Source: Pseudomonadota bacterium
GTDB lineage: Bacteria > Pseudomonadota > Gammaproteobacteria > Steroidobacterales > Steroidobacteraceae
Reading direction: 5' to 3'
Length of the DNA stretch: 64,000 nt
NCBI GenBank assembly: GCA_021792755.1
Contig: JAJYUA010000010.1
Coordinates: 52,844-116,843 of the forward strand
Numbering within the stretch: the first letter of the stretch is position 1; the number at the start of each line of letters is the position of its first letter. The notes beneath the pieces were generated by a model, which was not told the DNA's origin, searched no databases, and saw nothing but the letters and a program-made list of their open reading frames with translations. A program made the position numbers and the translations under genes. Shown here in pieces: positions 43,525 through 53,433 of the stretch.

Positions 43525-44673
43525 ATGGCCCGCGACCCGAACACCGTTTCCCGCCTCGGCAGGGCCCGGCGCGTGGTGATCAAGGTCGGCTCGGCCCTTC
43601 TGGTCGATGCCCGCACGGGGCGCCTCAATCGCGCATGGCTCGAGACCCTGGTCGAGGATCTGCTGTGGCTGCGCGGGCGCGACCAGCAGGTGATCCTGGT
43701 GTCCTCCGGCGCTATCGCGCTCGGTCGCCGCCAGCTTTCGCTGTCCAAGGGGGCGCTGCGGCTCGAGGAAAGCCAGGCTGCCGCTGCAGTCGGCCAGATC
43801 CGACTGGCGCACGCCTACAAGGATCTGCTCGAGAGCCGGGGGGTTACCGTGGCCCAGGTCCTGCTTACCCTGGAAGACAGCGAGCGTCGGCGCAGATACC
43901 TCAATGCCCGGGCGACGCTCGAGACACTGCTGTCCCTGGGAGCCCTGCCGGTCATCAATGAAAACGATACCGTGGCCACCACGGAAATCCGCTATGGTGA
44001 CAACGATCGTCTGGCCGCCCGGGTGGCGCAGATGGCCGCAGCCGACTGCCTGATTCTGCTGTCCGATGTCGATGGGCTCTACAGCGCCGATCCGAACAAG
44101 GATGCGGCGGCGCGCCTGATCGAGGAAGTAAGTGAAATCACGCCGGAAATCGAGGCCATGGGCGGACGCTCCGCGTCCGAGGTGGGCTCCGGAGGCATGA
44201 CCACCAAGCTCCTTGCCGCGCGCATCGCCGTTTCCGCCGGCGCCTACATGTGTATCGCGGCGGGCCACCACCGCCATCCCGTCAGGCGCATCGAGCAGGG
44301 CGCGCGCTGCACCTGGTTTCTGCCTGCGGCGGCGCCGGGCACCGCGCGCAAGCAGTGGATCGCCGGAACGCTGCGTCCGGCCGGAGCGGTGGTCATCGAC
44401 CGCGGAGCGCTCGATGCGCTGCTCAACGGAAGAAGCCTGTTGCCCGCCGGTGTGACCGCCACCCATGGTCCGTTCGAGCGCGGCGACACCGTCAGTGTGC
44501 TCGCGCCCGACGGCGCGGAGATTGCTCGCGGCATCATTGCCTATTCGGACGGCGATGCGACCCGGATCATGGGACGCAAGTCGGTCGAGATCGAGGGCAT
44601 TCTCGGTTTCAGAGGCCGCGATGAGCTGATTCATCGCGATGATCTGGTACTGTTGAAACACGTCACCCCATGA
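43525..44673 (+). CDS. proB: Glutamate 5-kinase
   Basis: First enzyme of proline synthesis, phosphorylating L-glutamate with ATP in the cytoplasm. The 382-residue protein has an amino-acid kinase domain ([65 protein letters not shown]) and a C-terminal PUA domain ([16 protein letters not shown]). ATG 43525 has no ribosome binding site and lies just after a -10-like box, so a leaderless start or an upstream ATG at 43486 are both possible. Overlaps proA by 4 bp. Confidence 0.93.
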   Translation: MARDPNTVSRLGRARRVVIKVGSALLVDARTGRLNRAWLETLVEDLLWLRGRDQQVILVSSGAIALGRRQLSLSKGALRLEESQAAAAVGQIRLAHAYKDLLESRGVTVAQVLLTLEDSERRRRYLNARATLETLLSLGALPVINENDTVATTEIRYGDNDRLAARVAQMAAADCLILLSDVDGLYSADPNKDAAARLIEEVSEITPEIEAMGGRSASEVGSGGMTTKLLAARIAVSAGAYMCIAAGHHRHPVRRIEQGARCTWFLPAAAPGTARKQWIAGTLRPAGAVVIDRGALDALLNGRSLLPAGVTATHGPFERGDTVSVLAPDGAEIARGIIAYSDGDATRIMGRKSVEIEGILGFRGRDELIHRDDLVLLKHVTP

Positions 44674-45947
44674 GCACGCAACCGGACCATCGGCTCGGTG
44701 AGACGATGGAGCAACTTGGCCGCAGCGCCGTCAGCGCCGCCTCGGTGCTGGCGCTGGCGTCGACGGACGTGAAAAACGCCGCCCTGGCAGCGGCGGCCCG
44801 CGCAGCGCGCATCCACGCCGCCGAGATCCTCGAGGCGAATCGGCACGACGTCGCGGCCGCGCGTGCGGCCAAGCTGGGCACGGCCCTGATCGATCGGCTG
44901 GCGCTTTCCGAGCCGCGCCTCGAGGCGATGGCGCGCAGCATCGAGGAGGTCGTGGCGCTGCCGGATCCGATCGGTGTCATCGCCGCGCAGTGGCAACGGC
45001 CGAACGGCTTGAGGATCCAGCGGGTGCGGGTGCCGCTCGGAGTGATCGGCATCATCTACGAAAGCCGGCCGAACGTCACGGCCGACGCCGGCGCCCTGTG
45101 CCTGAAATCCGGCAACGCCGTCATCCTGCGCGGCGGGTCGGAAAGCCGCCATTCCAACGTCGCGATTCACGCCTGCCTCCTCGAGGGCCTGGCCGCCGCC
45201 GGCCTGCCCGCCGGCTGCATCCAACTCGTGCCCACCACCGACCGCGCGGCGGTCGGCTACATGCTGGCCGGCATGACCGATTACCTGGATGTGATCGTGC
45301 CGCGCGGCGGCAAGAGCCTGGTCGCGCGCGTCCAGCAGGAGGCGCGAGTGCCGGTGATCGGACATCTCGAAGGCAACTGTCACGTCTATATCGATCGGGA
45401 CGCGGATGTGCGCATGGCTCAGGCCATCGCGCTCAACGCCAAGATGCGCCGCACCGGCATCTGCGGGGCCGCCGAGACTCTGCTCGTCGACCGAGCCTGC
45501 GCGAAGACGCACCTGGTGCCCGTGGTGAGCACCCTGCTCGAGGCGGGTTGCGAGGTGCGCGGCGATGCGCTCGTGCAGAAGGCAGATGCCCGCGTGCGGC
45601 CCGCGTCCGAAGACGATTGGTATACGGAATACCTCGACGCGATCATTGCCGCCCGCGCGGTCGACGGCGTGGAGGGCGCGATCGCGCACATCGCAAAGTA
45701 CGGCTCGGCGCACACCGAATCCATCGTCACGGAAAACCAGGCCACGGCGGAGCGGTTTCTGCAGCGCGTCGACAGCGCCATCGTGCTGCACAACGCCTCG
45801 ACGCAATTCGCCGACGGCGGGGAGTTCGGCATGGGCGCCGAGATTGGCATTTCCACCGATCGCTTCCACGCCCGCGGGCCGGTCGGCGTCGAGCAGCTGA
45901 CCAGCTACAAGTACGTGGTGCGCGGGGCCGGGCAGGTCAGACCATAG
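44670..45947 (+). CDS. proA: Gamma-glutamyl phosphate reductase
   Basis: Second step of proline synthesis: NADPH-dependent reduction of glutamyl-5-phosphate to the semialdehyde. The 425-residue aldehyde-dehydrogenase-fold protein has [36 protein letters not shown] and the catalytic cysteine in [15 protein letters not shown]. The start overlaps the proB stop (ATGA), a standard proBA operon. The 3' end overlaps the convergent molybdenum cofactor fusion gene by 11 bp. Confidence 0.95.
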   Translation: MSTQPDHRLGETMEQLGRSAVSAASVLALASTDVKNAALAAAARAARIHAAEILEANRHDVAAARAAKLGTALIDRLALSEPRLEAMARSIEEVVALPDPIGVIAAQWQRPNGLRIQRVRVPLGVIGIIYESRPNVTADAGALCLKSGNAVILRGGSESRHSNVAIHACLLEGLAAAGLPAGCIQLVPTTDRAAVGYMLAGMTDYLDVIVPRGGKSLVARVQQEARVPVIGHLEGNCHVYIDRDADVRMAQAIALNAKMRRTGICGAAETLLVDRACAKTHLVPVVSTLLEAGCEVRGDALVQKADARVRPASEDDWYTEYLDAIIAARAVDGVEGAIAHIAKYGSAHTESIVTENQATAERFLQRVDSAIVLHNASTQFADGGEFGMGAEIGISTDRFHARGPVGVEQLTSYKYVVRGAGQVRP

Positions 45948-47496
45948 CGCCTCGGGTCAGCGCGGCCAGCCCGCCCCGGAGCGAGAACACCTGTGCGCGC
46001 CCGCGGGCGCGCAGTTCCCGCGCGGCCGCTAGGCTGCGAACGCCAACGGCACAGACGAGCAGATATCTGCCCGCGGGCGGTGCGTACGCCCCATAGAGCA
46101 GCTCTCCCATGGGAATGCATCGGATCCGCGAGCAGTCAGCCGGCTGCGCGGCCACTTCCGCGCCTTCGCGGATGTCGATCACCTCGAAACCCGCCTCGGC
46201 CGCCTCCTGCAGCGAGTCGAAATCGATCTCGATGTCCGAGTCGGCGGCTGCATCCGCTCCTTCCGCCGCGGCGCGCGACCGTCCATGGTCCGGGCAGTCG
46301 GGCGTGCGCCGCGCCCGTACGCGCGTGATGGACAGAGCGAGCAGGTCGACCATGACGAGGTCCTCGCCGAGCTGACCGGGAAGGTCCAGCAGGAGCTTCA
46401 GCGCCTCCAGCGCCTGCAGGCTGCCGAGGGTAGCGGGCACGGGCCCGAGGACACCGGCTTCGGCGCAGTTGCCGACGAGGCCATCGCGCGCCGCCTGCGG
46501 CCAGATGCACCGCAGGCAGGGGCCCCGATCCGGCCGGACCACCTGCAGCTGGCCTTCGTACTGGTAGACGCTCGCGAACACTATCGGCTTGCCCAACCGC
46601 ATGCAGGTGTCGTTCAGCACGAGCTTGGCGGCGATGTTGTCCGTGCAGTCGATGACCAGGTCGTAGCCTGCGATGATGTCCGGCGCGGTGAGCGCATCGA
46701 GGCGGACCGGATGAAGGCTGAGCACGGTCTCGGGGTTGAGCGCGCGCAGGCGCAGGGCCGCCAGCTCGACTTTCGGCCGGCCCACGTCGGCCAGGGCATA
46801 CAGCGGTTGCCGGTGCAGATTGGAAGCCTCCAGGCGGTCCGCGTCCGCGAGGCCCAGCCGGCCGACGCCTGCGGCCGCAAGGTAGGTCATGGCGGGGACA
46901 CCGAGGCCGCCGCAGCCGACCACCAGCACCGATGAGCGTCTGAGCTTCGCCTGTCCCGCCGCGCCAACCTCCTTCAGTGCCACCTGCCGGGAATAATCGG
47001 GCGCAACCGGGGCAAGATGCCCATGATCATGGCGATGCTCCCCCGTCTCGCGTTCCGCGGCGAGCGCGTCCGGCGGGGCGGCGCACCGCTCGCAATTGAC
47101 CCAGCCGGAGTCCCCGCTCTCGTAATGTTCCTTCTTCCAGATCGGGACACGGTGCTTGACTTCGTCGATGATGTAGCGGCACGCGAGGAAGGCCTCGTGC
47201 CGGTGCCGGGCGCTGACACCCACCCAGACGGCGGTCTCGCCGATCCCGAGCAGCCCCAAGCGATGCACGCAGGCGGCACGCTCCACGCCGAAGCGGGCGA
47301 TGGCCTCCGCGAGGATCCGCTCGCCTTCCTTGATCGCGAGCGGCTCGAAGGCTTCGTATTCCAGACGCACCACGCGCCGGCCTTCATTGTGATCGCGTAC
47401 CCAACCTTCGAAGCAGGCCTGGCCGCCGCAGGCGGGATCCTCGAGCGTGGCGCGCAAGGCGACGGATTCTATGGGATCAGTCTTGAACCGGAACAC
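45937..47496 (-). CDS. moaE-moeB: MoaE-MoeB-rhodanese fusion protein
   Basis: A 519-residue three-part molybdopterin protein. Residues 1-150 are MoaE, the large subunit of molybdopterin synthase ([48 protein letters not shown]). About 175-405 is a MoeB/ThiF adenylyltransferase that activates the MoaD C-terminus ([18 protein letters not shown], zinc-type [24 protein letters not shown]). The second zinc pair reads CPDH instead of CxxC. The C-terminal 95 residues are rhodanese-like with active-site loop CAVGVRS, a likely sulfur donor. A GTG at 47496 is preceded by AGAGG and matches the MoaE N-terminus (FRFKTDPI). It follows mobA-moaD by 13 bp. Confidence 0.9.
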   Translation of the reverse strand: MFRFKTDPIESVALRATLEDPACGGQACFEGWVRDHNEGRRVVRLEYEAFEPLAIKEGERILAEAIARFGVERAACVHRLGLLGIGETAVWVGVSARHRHEAFLACRYIIDEVKHRVPIWKKEHYESGDSGWVNCERCAAPPDALAAERETGEHRHDHGHLAPVAPDYSRQVALKEVGAAGQAKLRRSSVLVVGCGGLGVPAMTYLAAAGVGRLGLADADRLEASNLHRQPLYALADVGRPKVELAALRLRALNPETVLSLHPVRLDALTAPDIIAGYDLVIDCTDNIAAKLVLNDTCMRLGKPIVFASVYQYEGQLQVVRPDRGPCLRCIWPQAARDGLVGNCAEAGVLGPVPATLGSLQALEALKLLLDLPGQLGEDLVMVDLLALSITRVRARRTPDCPDHGRSRAAAEGADAAADSDIEIDFDSLQEAAEAGFEVIDIREGAEVAAQPADCSRIRCIPMGELLYGAYAPPAGRYLLVCAVGVRSLAAARELRARGRAQVFSLRGGLAALTRGAMV

Positions 47497-47509
47497 AAGG
47501 AGCCTCTGA

Positions 47510-48385
47510 TCAACCGCCCGCAACAGGCGGGATGAACACCACCGTGTCTCCATCGGCAAGCGGCTGCGACCAGTCGCCGAACTCGGCATTGACGGCCACC
47601 CGCAGCAACTCCGGAGGCAGGGTGAAAGGGTAGCGGGTCTTCAGCTCAAGGTACAGTTCGCGCGGCGTGCCTGCGACGGTGAGAAGAGATTCGCTGCCCC
47701 GTCCGGCCTGCTCGCGCAGCAGCGCGTAATACTGCACGCCAATGCGCTTCGGTCCCGGCGCCGGCCGCGAGCCTTCCAGCGTGTCGGCTGCTCGCTGGAA
47801 CTCCTCCGGGGTGTTGATATTGTCGAGCGAGCCGGCGCTGGGTTGATCGAGCAGCTCGACATCAGCCTGGATCAGGAACTTTCGCGGGCAGCTGCGGCCG
47901 GCGGCCGCGTGCGCGGCCAGGCTTGCGTGACTTGCGGGCTCGTAGATGGCGCACAGCGGCTCGGGAAGGCCGTCGCGGCTCGAGCGATAGGCGGTCGCCG
48001 CACGATGCGCCGTCCGGGAGGCGATCAGCCGATCGAGCGTGCGCGCATCAAGGAAGGGCAAATCACAGGCGAGCACGAGCCAAGCCGCGTGCGGGTGAAG
48101 GGCCTGCGCGGCGAGTATGCCGGCCACGGGCCCGAGGCCGCGCTCCTGGTCCACGATCTGCGCAAATCGAGCCCGCACGGGATCATTGCGCTGGTCCTCG
48201 CGGACCGATATGAACGCGCGCTGCACGCGGCCCTCGAGCAAAGACATCGTCCACTCGAGTTGGTTGAGGCCGTGGTAGTCGAGCGTGGCCTTGTCGCGCC
48301 GCATGCGGGTGCTGTGGCCGCCTGCAAGCACAAGACCGTAGAGGGGCGCGGCGGCGGAGGCGGTAGCGCGGGGGGAGGTTGCCAT
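47510..48385 (-). CDS. mobA-moaD: MobA-MoaD fusion protein
   Basis: A 291-residue fusion. The N-terminal 190 residues are a MobA-like molybdenum cofactor guanylyltransferase (GLVLAGGHSTRMRRDKATLDY, VLACDLPFLDARTL, EPLCAIYEP). The C-terminal 85 residues are MoaD, the ubiquitin-like sulfur carrier, ending in the required Gly-Gly (DTVVFIPPVAGG). The carrier's thiocarboxylate forms at this terminus through the MoeB domain of the next gene. Start ATG 48385; 10 bp after moaC. Confidence 0.9.
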   Translation of the reverse strand: MATSPRATASAAAPLYGLVLAGGHSTRMRRDKATLDYHGLNQLEWTMSLLEGRVQRAFISVREDQRNDPVRARFAQIVDQERGLGPVAGILAAQALHPHAAWLVLACDLPFLDARTLDRLIASRTAHRAATAYRSSRDGLPEPLCAIYEPASHASLAAHAAAGRSCPRKFLIQADVELLDQPSAGSLDNINTPEEFQRAADTLEGSRPAPGPKRIGVQYYALLREQAGRGSESLLTVAGTPRELYLELKTRYPFTLPPELLRVAVNAEFGDWSQPLADGDTVVFIPPVAGG

Positions 48386-48395
48386 GGCGGAGAGT

Positions 48396-48914
48396 TTACC
48401 CTTCCTCGGCCGCTCTGCGCGGGCCGGTCCGGCGGTACGCGCGCTTGCCGCCGGATTTCTCCAGCAGGCGAACGCCGCTGATCTCGATATCGTGCGAAAG
48501 CGCCTTGCACATGTCATAAATGGTCAGTGCGGCGACGGTGGCGCCCGTCAATGCCTCCATCTCGACGCCGGTACGGTGGTGCACCGCGACGCGACAGCGC
48601 ACCAGCACCTCCCCGCCGCGGCGCTGCTCGATCTGCACCGAGCAATGCTCGAGGCCGAGCGGGTGGCAGAACGGAATGAGCTCGTGCGTGCGCTTGGCCG
48701 CCATGACCCCCGCGATGATCGCCGTGTCGAACACAGGGCCCTTTTCCGTGCGATGACCGCTGCGTTGCAGCGCCGAGGCCACCACTCGGGGAAGCAGCAC
48801 TCTCGCTTCGGCGAGAGCTTCGCGGCGGGTGATGTCCTTGGCGCCGACATCCACCATCGTCGGGCGGTTGCGGTCGTCCAGATGCGAGAGTCCCGGAAGT
48901 GTCCTCGAGGTCAA
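48396..48914 (-). CDS. moaC: Cyclic pyranopterin monophosphate synthase
   Basis: Second enzyme of molybdopterin synthesis, which rearranges the MoaA product to cyclic pyranopterin monophosphate. The 172-residue protein has [34 protein letters not shown] and the late [23 protein letters not shown]. The start is a TTG at 48914, supported by TAGGAG seven bases upstream inside the end of moaA; an internal ATG at 48857 would cut conserved residues. The gap to moaA is 10 bp. Confidence 0.94.
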   Translation of the reverse strand: MTSRTLPGLSHLDDRNRPTMVDVGAKDITRREALAEARVLLPRVVASALQRSGHRTEKGPVFDTAIIAGVMAAKRTHELIPFCHPLGLEHCSVQIEQRRGGEVLVRCRVAVHHRTGVEMEALTGATVAALTIYDMCKALSHDIEISGVRLLEKSGGKRAYRRTGPRRAAEEG

Positions 48915-48924
48915 TCAGATGCTC

Positions 48925-49971
48925 CTAACCACCGATATAGAACATCTCGACTTTACGCTCGCTGACCGGCAAGAGCCCCTGGCGGCGCTCGCTGTAATTG
49001 TCGGAGCGCTCCAGCCATACTTTTCGCATCACATCGAGCAGCGCGTCGTCGCTGGCGCCGCTGCGCAGCTGGTCGCGAAGCGCGGTTCCATGCGTGGCGA
49101 ACAGGCACGTGTACAGCACGCCATCGGATGAAAGGCGCGCCCGGGTGCAGCCGCCGCAGAACGGCTGGGTGACCGATGAAATGAATCCCACCTCTCCCCG
49201 GCCGTCGGTGAAGCGATAACGGGCGGCCACCTCTCCATGGTAGGCGCGCCGCAGGGGCGCGAGCGGCCAGCGCGCGCCGATCCGAGCGACCAGTTCCTTC
49301 GAGGGGACCACCACATTCGGCTGCCAATGGTTGCGGTTGCCCACATCCATGTACTCGATGAAGCGCACGATCACGCCCGTGCCGCGGAAGCGCTCCACCA
49401 GGTCGAGCGCGGTGTGATCGTTCACGCCGCGCTGGATGACGGTGTTGACCTTGATCGGCTCCAGGCCGGCGCGCCGGGCGTGCTCGATGCCCGAGAGCAC
49501 GTCCTCCGGGCCGCCGAATCCGCCGCTCAAGCGCCTGAAGGTCTCCGGATCGAGGCTGTCGAGACTGACCGTGATGCGCTGCAGGCCCGCGGCGCGCAGC
49601 TCGAAGGCGTACTTGCCGAGCAGGGCGCCATTGGTGGTGAGGGCGATGTCCTCGATACCCTCGATGGCCGTCAGGTCGCCGATGAGGTCGGTGAGATTGG
49701 GCCGCAGCAGCGGCTCGCCGCCCGTCAGGCGCAGCTTGCGCACGCCCAGCCGCACGAACAGCCTGGCGAGACGCACGATCTCGTCGAACGAAAGCCGCTC
49801 GTGCGATCCGAGAAAGCGGTATTTATCGTGGAAGGTCTCGCGCGGCATGCAGTAGGGGCAGCGGAAGTTGCAGCGGTCCATCACCGAGATCCGCAGATCG
49901 CGCAGCACCCGCGCGCGCAGATCTCGCGGTCCGGCGCCGCCGAGGGGAGTCACGCTGTTACTGCCAGCCAT
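48925..49971 (-). CDS. moaA: GTP 3',8-cyclase
   Basis: Radical-SAM enzyme that starts molybdopterin synthesis from GTP. The 348-residue protein has the SAM-cluster motif MDRCNFRCPYC (Cys34, 38, 41), LRLTGGEPLLRPNL, and a C-terminal second cluster with FCGGCTRARLSSDGVLYTCLF. It ends in the Gly-Gly required for activity (FYIGG). It heads the moaA-moaC-mobA/moaD-moaE/moeB operon. The 87 bp upstream show no molybdenum cofactor riboswitch that I can recognise. Confidence 0.95.
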   Translation of the reverse strand: MAGSNSVTPLGGAGPRDLRARVLRDLRISVMDRCNFRCPYCMPRETFHDKYRFLGSHERLSFDEIVRLARLFVRLGVRKLRLTGGEPLLRPNLTDLIGDLTAIEGIEDIALTTNGALLGKYAFELRAAGLQRITVSLDSLDPETFRRLSGGFGGPEDVLSGIEHARRAGLEPIKVNTVIQRGVNDHTALDLVERFRGTGVIVRFIEYMDVGNRNHWQPNVVVPSKELVARIGARWPLAPLRRAYHGEVAARYRFTDGRGEVGFISSVTQPFCGGCTRARLSSDGVLYTCLFATHGTALRDQLRSGASDDALLDVMRKVWLERSDNYSERRQGLLPVSERKVEMFYIGG

Positions 49972-50058
49972 GGAGTAGATTTATCACCGGCAGGCGCGGA
50001 TTGCCATTGTTCGGATGGAGTAAACCGACCGGCGGGGGCCGGCAGGTGCGATGCTGCG

Positions 50059-51264
50059 CTACCAGCGGAACAGCCGGGCCACCGATCCCCGGGGGTAGGT
50101 CTTGGGCCCCGGCGGCAGCTCGACGAACCCGTCCGTACCGGCCAACGCCGTGAAGTCGCCCGATCCGTTGGTGGGTTTGGGTCTGGCCCAGCAGCGTCCG
50201 CTGTCGTCCGTCTCCAGGACGATGGGCAGGAAGAAGCTGAGTGCCGAATTGACGGTGAAGGGCTCGGCCAAAGGGACCCGCTCCGGCACGGGGGCGGTGC
50301 GGCCCTGGCTGGCGGCGAGTGCTGGCAGGACGTAGCGGGAGACGCACACGGCAGTGGACACCGGGTTGCCCGGCAGGGCGAGCACGGCGGCGCCCGTGCC
50401 GGCGATCCCGAACCACAGGGGTTTGCCCGGACGCTGGGCCACCTTGTGGAATACGCAGCGAACCCCCAGCCCTTCGAGCACCCCGGGGACGAGGTCGAGC
50501 TTGCCCATCGAAACCCCTCCGCTCAGCACCAGCACGTCGTGAGTCTCGAGGTGAAATTTCAGGCGGCGCGTGAGTTCCGCCTCGTCGTCGGCGATGTGGT
50601 CGTCCGCAACGCGCTGGAACCCGTGTAGCCGCAGCGCTGCGGCAATCGCATAGGCGTTCGAGCGCCGGACCTGGTGGGCTTCGATGGGCTCGCCGGGCTC
50701 GATGAGCTCGTTGCCGGTGGAAATCACCGCCAGCATCGGCTGGCTGCTGACGCGTACCCGCGCCATACCCGCCGAGGCGGCGATCGCGATCTCCGCCGGG
50801 CCCAGCCGGGTGCCGGCGCTGAGCAGCAAGGTGCCCCGGCGAGTATCGGTCCCGCGCCGGTGGACATTCTGCCACGGCTGCACCTGCAGCGGCTCTTGAA
50901 GCTGCGCCTCACCGTCTTTCACCGCGAGCTGCTCGATGGGTACCACGCAGTCGCAGCCTCCCGGCAGGGGCGTGCCGGTCATGACCTCGATGCAGCCGTC
51001 GCGGGAGGCCAGCGTGAGTGGCGCATCACCGGCCGCCTGGGTCCCCTCGATACGCAGGCGCCGGATGCCCCGGGCGACCTGGCCGCTCTCGAGCGCAATG
51101 CCGTCCATGGCCACGCGGTCGAAGGGCGGCTGGTCGCGCTCGGCATGGATGCTCTCCCGCAGCACCGCGCCGGCGCATTGCGCCAGCGGCAGCGACTCGA
51201 CCGGCAGGCAGGTCAGATGCCGCCCGATCAACTCATCGGCTTCGGCGGGAGTCAGCAACACCAA
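50059..51264 (-). CDS. moeA: Molybdopterin molybdenumtransferase
   Basis: MoeA inserts molybdate into adenylated molybdopterin. The 401-residue protein has FDRVAMDGIAL, EVMTGTPLPGGCDCVVPIE, the MPT-binding ISTGNELIEPGE, LVLSGGVSMGKLDLVPGVLEGL and ALPGNPVSTAVC. The start is uncertain. A TTG at 51264 gives the full N-terminus; a GTG at 51261 and a TTG at 51258 are also in frame near a GAGGA element. It follows the small exported protein gene by 3 bp and is transcribed toward moaA. Confidence 0.92.
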   Translation of the reverse strand: MVLLTPAEADELIGRHLTCLPVESLPLAQCAGAVLRESIHAERDQPPFDRVAMDGIALESGQVARGIRRLRIEGTQAAGDAPLTLASRDGCIEVMTGTPLPGGCDCVVPIEQLAVKDGEAQLQEPLQVQPWQNVHRRGTDTRRGTLLLSAGTRLGPAEIAIAASAGMARVRVSSQPMLAVISTGNELIEPGEPIEAHQVRRSNAYAIAAALRLHGFQRVADDHIADDEAELTRRLKFHLETHDVLVLSGGVSMGKLDLVPGVLEGLGVRCVFHKVAQRPGKPLWFGIAGTGAAVLALPGNPVSTAVCVSRYVLPALAASQGRTAPVPERVPLAEPFTVNSALSFFLPIVLETDDSGRCWARPKPTNGSGDFTALAGTDGFVELPPGPKTYPRGSVARLFRW

Positions 51265-51267
51265 TCC

Positions 51268-51642
51268 TCAGTTGCTCTTCTTGGCGTGCTTGGCCTCGAA
51301 GATCTTCACCTGCACGTTGAACCGGTTCGCGACGGATTTCAGCTGATCGACCGCGGCGTTGTTCTTCTGCACCTCCATCACCTCCATTTTGGCGATCTGC
51401 TTCTTGGTGAGCTTGGTGGACGCCTTGACGATGGCGGTGTCTTCCTGGCGCTTGATACAGTGCAGGTAGGTCATCATCTTGCTGTTGTAGGTTTGCACGG
51501 CCTTCTGCGCCGTGAGCATCTGAGCCATGGTGGCGACGCTGCCATCCGGGATATGGCTCGGGGCATGCGGATAGGCGCAATCGGCAAAGGCGGGAGACAC
51601 GGCAAGAGCCGCCAGGCCGGCTGCGGCAAGAAGCAATTTCAT
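51268..51642 (-). CDS. Small exported protein of unknown function
   Basis: A 124-residue protein with a clear signal peptide (MKLLLAAAGLAALAVSPAFA, cleavage before DCAYP), so probably periplasmic. The mature part is helical and Lys/Met-rich (KASTKLTKKQIAKMEVMEVQ) with two cysteines, near residues 22 and 62, that could pair. I do not recognise a family. It is 3 bp upstream of moeA, so the two may be co-transcribed. Confidence 0.75.
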   Translation of the reverse strand: MKLLLAAAGLAALAVSPAFADCAYPHAPSHIPDGSVATMAQMLTAQKAVQTYNSKMMTYLHCIKRQEDTAIVKASTKLTKKQIAKMEVMEVQKNNAAVDQLKSVANRFNVQVKIFEAKHAKKSN

Positions 51643-51996
51643 TTAGGAGTACCTCAGATGGGCGAAGCGCCTATCTTACGGGCGGGGCACGACGAGGACC
51701 ACTGACCTTGAGCAGGAACGTCGATTGCGGGTCGCCCGCGGGGGCCAAGATCGCATACCGGGGGCCGCGGCCGCCGCTCGGGCCTTCCCCCAGCCGCCGG
51801 CAAGCAGGCGCGTGCGGGCGGCTCTCGTGGACGGCGGCAGCCCCGCCCCAGAGGGACGGAAGGCCGGGAGGGAGCGCATGGTGATGAGGAGCGGGGCGCC
51901 GGAGCCGTCCGGGCCGCCCGGGGCGGCACCGGCGGCGGCAGGGCGTAATCCCTGCGGGCGGACCGGACGATGCCTGATAAAATGCCCCCGGGTCAC
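51643..51996. other. 354-bp stretch upstream of the tRNA gene
   Basis: GC-rich, with no convincing protein. A -10-like TAAAAT lies at 51978-51983, followed by a GC-rich discriminator (GCCCCCGGG), which fits a growth-rate-controlled tRNA promoter, though no good -35 box is seen. Open frames here on the minus strand run through the antisense of the tRNA. Confidence 0.45.
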
Positions 51997-52073
51997 GCGC
52001 CCGTAGCTCAGTCGGATAGAGTACCTGGCTTCGAACCAGGTGGTCGGGGGTTCGAATCCCTCCGGGCGCGCCA
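51997..52073 (+). tRNA. tRNA-Arg (anticodon TCG)
   Basis: A complete cloverleaf: acceptor arms GCGCCCG (51997-52003) and CGGGCGC (52063-52069), anticodon stem CCTGG/CCAGG with loop CTTCGAA giving anticodon TCG, T-arm with GTTCGAATC, discriminator G and an encoded CCA. It reads CGA codons. The 3' half is the likely integration target of the adjacent element. Confidence 0.97.
52030..52073 (+). other. Probable attL core in the tRNA-Arg 3' half
   Basis: The integrase gene starts 112 bp downstream of the tRNA. Such elements usually recombine within the anticodon-to-3' end of the tRNA and restore it from their own copy. The second copy (attR) would lie beyond the window, so the exact core cannot be fixed. 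Confidence 0.5.
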
Positions 52074-52116
52074 ATAAATTCAATAATAACAATAAGTTGT
52101 GCGCTAAGCGGGAACC

Positions 52117-52174
52117 GTGGCAGTGGCCTTCGCCACAGTTCTGCCACTAATATTCACCCGATCCGAGCTATAGT
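52117..52174 (+). promoter_or_regulatory. Integrase leader with nested inverted repeats and a -10 box
   Basis: GTGGCAG (52117-52123) pairs with CTGCCAC (52141-52147), and inside it GTGGC-N4-GCCAC forms a second stem. A -10-like TATAGT lies at 52169-52174, 10 bp before the integrase ATG. The repeats could be integrase or excisionase arm sites, or an operator. Confidence 0.45.
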
Positions 52175-52184
52175 CAAGGTGGAA

Positions 52185-53387
52185 ATGCGTCGCACGACTA
52201 AGGGGCGTGAAGTGAAGAAGCGCGAGCCCAAGGGCAACATCCGAGAGCGAATAAACAGGGGCAAGACGGTGTACCAGGTGCAGGTGCGCATAGTGGGCTA
52301 CCCCTCCCGCACTGCGACTTTTCCAACACGACGACTCGCCGAGCGGTGGGAAACCAAGATCAAAGCACAGATGATCGAGGGCCGGCATTTCCGCGATGTC
52401 GAGGCGCGCCGCCGCACACTGGCCGATGCGATCGATCGCTACACCGAAGAGGAGTTGCCGAAGAAGCGAGCGGACACCATGCATCGCTACTGCCTGCCCT
52501 GGTGGCGGGCCCGACTAGGGCACCTGAAGATGGCCGATATAACACCTGTGGCCATTGTGGACGCGCGCGGTCAACTTGCGCGAGAGCCCTATACCCGTGC
52601 GCGCACGGGCGCGAAGCGGACTTCGCTGAAGGCGGGCGAGAAGCCAGCGGAATACAAGCGCAGCAACAGCACGGTCAATCGCTATCTCGAGGTGCTGAGT
52701 CACGTATTCACGGTCGCCCGCCGCGAATGGCACTGGATTAGCAGCAACCCGATGGAGGGGGTGAGCAAACTCCACGAAGGGCCGGGGCGCGTCCGATATC
52801 TCTCGGATGACGAACGCGATCGTCTGCTCGCCGAAACAGCCAGGGATCCGCAGCTCCACGCCCTGGTGGTGCTTGCGCTCTCCACTGCGAGCCGGGCGGG
52901 TGAGTTGCTGCACCTTGAATGGCGCGATGTGGACCTGGAAGAGGGCCGCATGCTGTTAGGCCGAAAGCCGGGCCAACAATCGAGACTCGCCACTAAAAAT
53001 GGCACGGCGAGGGTGGCGTGGGCCAGCGGCGAGGCGCTGAGATTATTGCAAGAGCGCGCCCAGACTCCTCACCGGGATGATGACCGCGTGTTTTCAAGCC
53101 CGGGTCGCTCAGGCGGACGGAGCGTATACAACTACGACGATCCGTTCGGCGATGCCGTGAAAGCTGCGGGTCTCGAAGATTTTCACTTTCACGATCTTCG
53201 ACACTCGGCCGCCACCTATCTCGCCCGAGCCGGCGCGACCGAACAGCAGCTACGAGCGATCGGCGGGTGGAAGTCCAATGTCGTCAACAAGTATGTCCAC
53301 TTGGCCGGAGACGATGTGAAGGAATTGCTCGCCAGCCTCAGCGAGAAGGTCGGCGGGGCGGTGGAGAAGGGGAAGGACTCCGGCTGA
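52185..53387 (+). CDS. int: Tyrosine site-specific integrase
   Basis: A 400-residue tyrosine recombinase. It has an N-terminal arm-binding domain (ERINRGKTVYQVQVRIVG), a core-binding SAM-like domain (about 75-190) and a catalytic domain with the first Arg in LSTASRAGELLHLEWRDVDL, the HxxR box in FHDLRHSAATYLARAG, the GGWKS segment and the nucleophile Tyr in NKYVHLAGD. Located just after tRNA-Arg, it should integrate and excise the element at that gene. A GTG two codons upstream (52179) is an alternative start. Confidence 0.93.
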   Translation: MRRTTKGREVKKREPKGNIRERINRGKTVYQVQVRIVGYPSRTATFPTRRLAERWETKIKAQMIEGRHFRDVEARRRTLADAIDRYTEEELPKKRADTMHRYCLPWWRARLGHLKMADITPVAIVDARGQLAREPYTRARTGAKRTSLKAGEKPAEYKRSNSTVNRYLEVLSHVFTVARREWHWISSNPMEGVSKLHEGPGRVRYLSDDERDRLLAETARDPQLHALVVLALSTASRAGELLHLEWRDVDLEEGRMLLGRKPGQQSRLATKNGTARVAWASGEALRLLQERAQTPHRDDDRVFSSPGRSGGRSVYNYDDPFGDAVKAAGLEDFHFHDLRHSAATYLARAGATEQQLRAIGGWKSNVVNKYVHLAGDDVKELLASLSEKVGGAVEKGKDSG

Positions 53388-53405
53388 CGCCGACCTTGCG
53401 CCGTA

Positions 53406-53425
53406 TATATCCAATCGGATATACT
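53406..53425 (+). promoter_or_regulatory. Toxin-antitoxin promoter with operator dyad
   Basis: A perfect dyad TATATCC-AATC-GGATATA (53406-53423) overlaps a -10 box TATACT (53420-53425) just before higB. This is the expected site for autorepression by the HigA antitoxin or the HigBA complex. Confidence 0.65.
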
Positions 53426-53433
53426 TGCGGCCA

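Noticed and set aside
49972..50058. Possible molybdenum cofactor riboswitch before moaA
   Set aside because: The 87-bp gap is too short and lacks a recognisable fold.
51676..52092. Minus-strand frame with LARPEGFEPPTTWFEARYS
   Set aside because: It is the antisense of the tRNA-Arg gene; this peptide is a known false annotation from tRNA genes.
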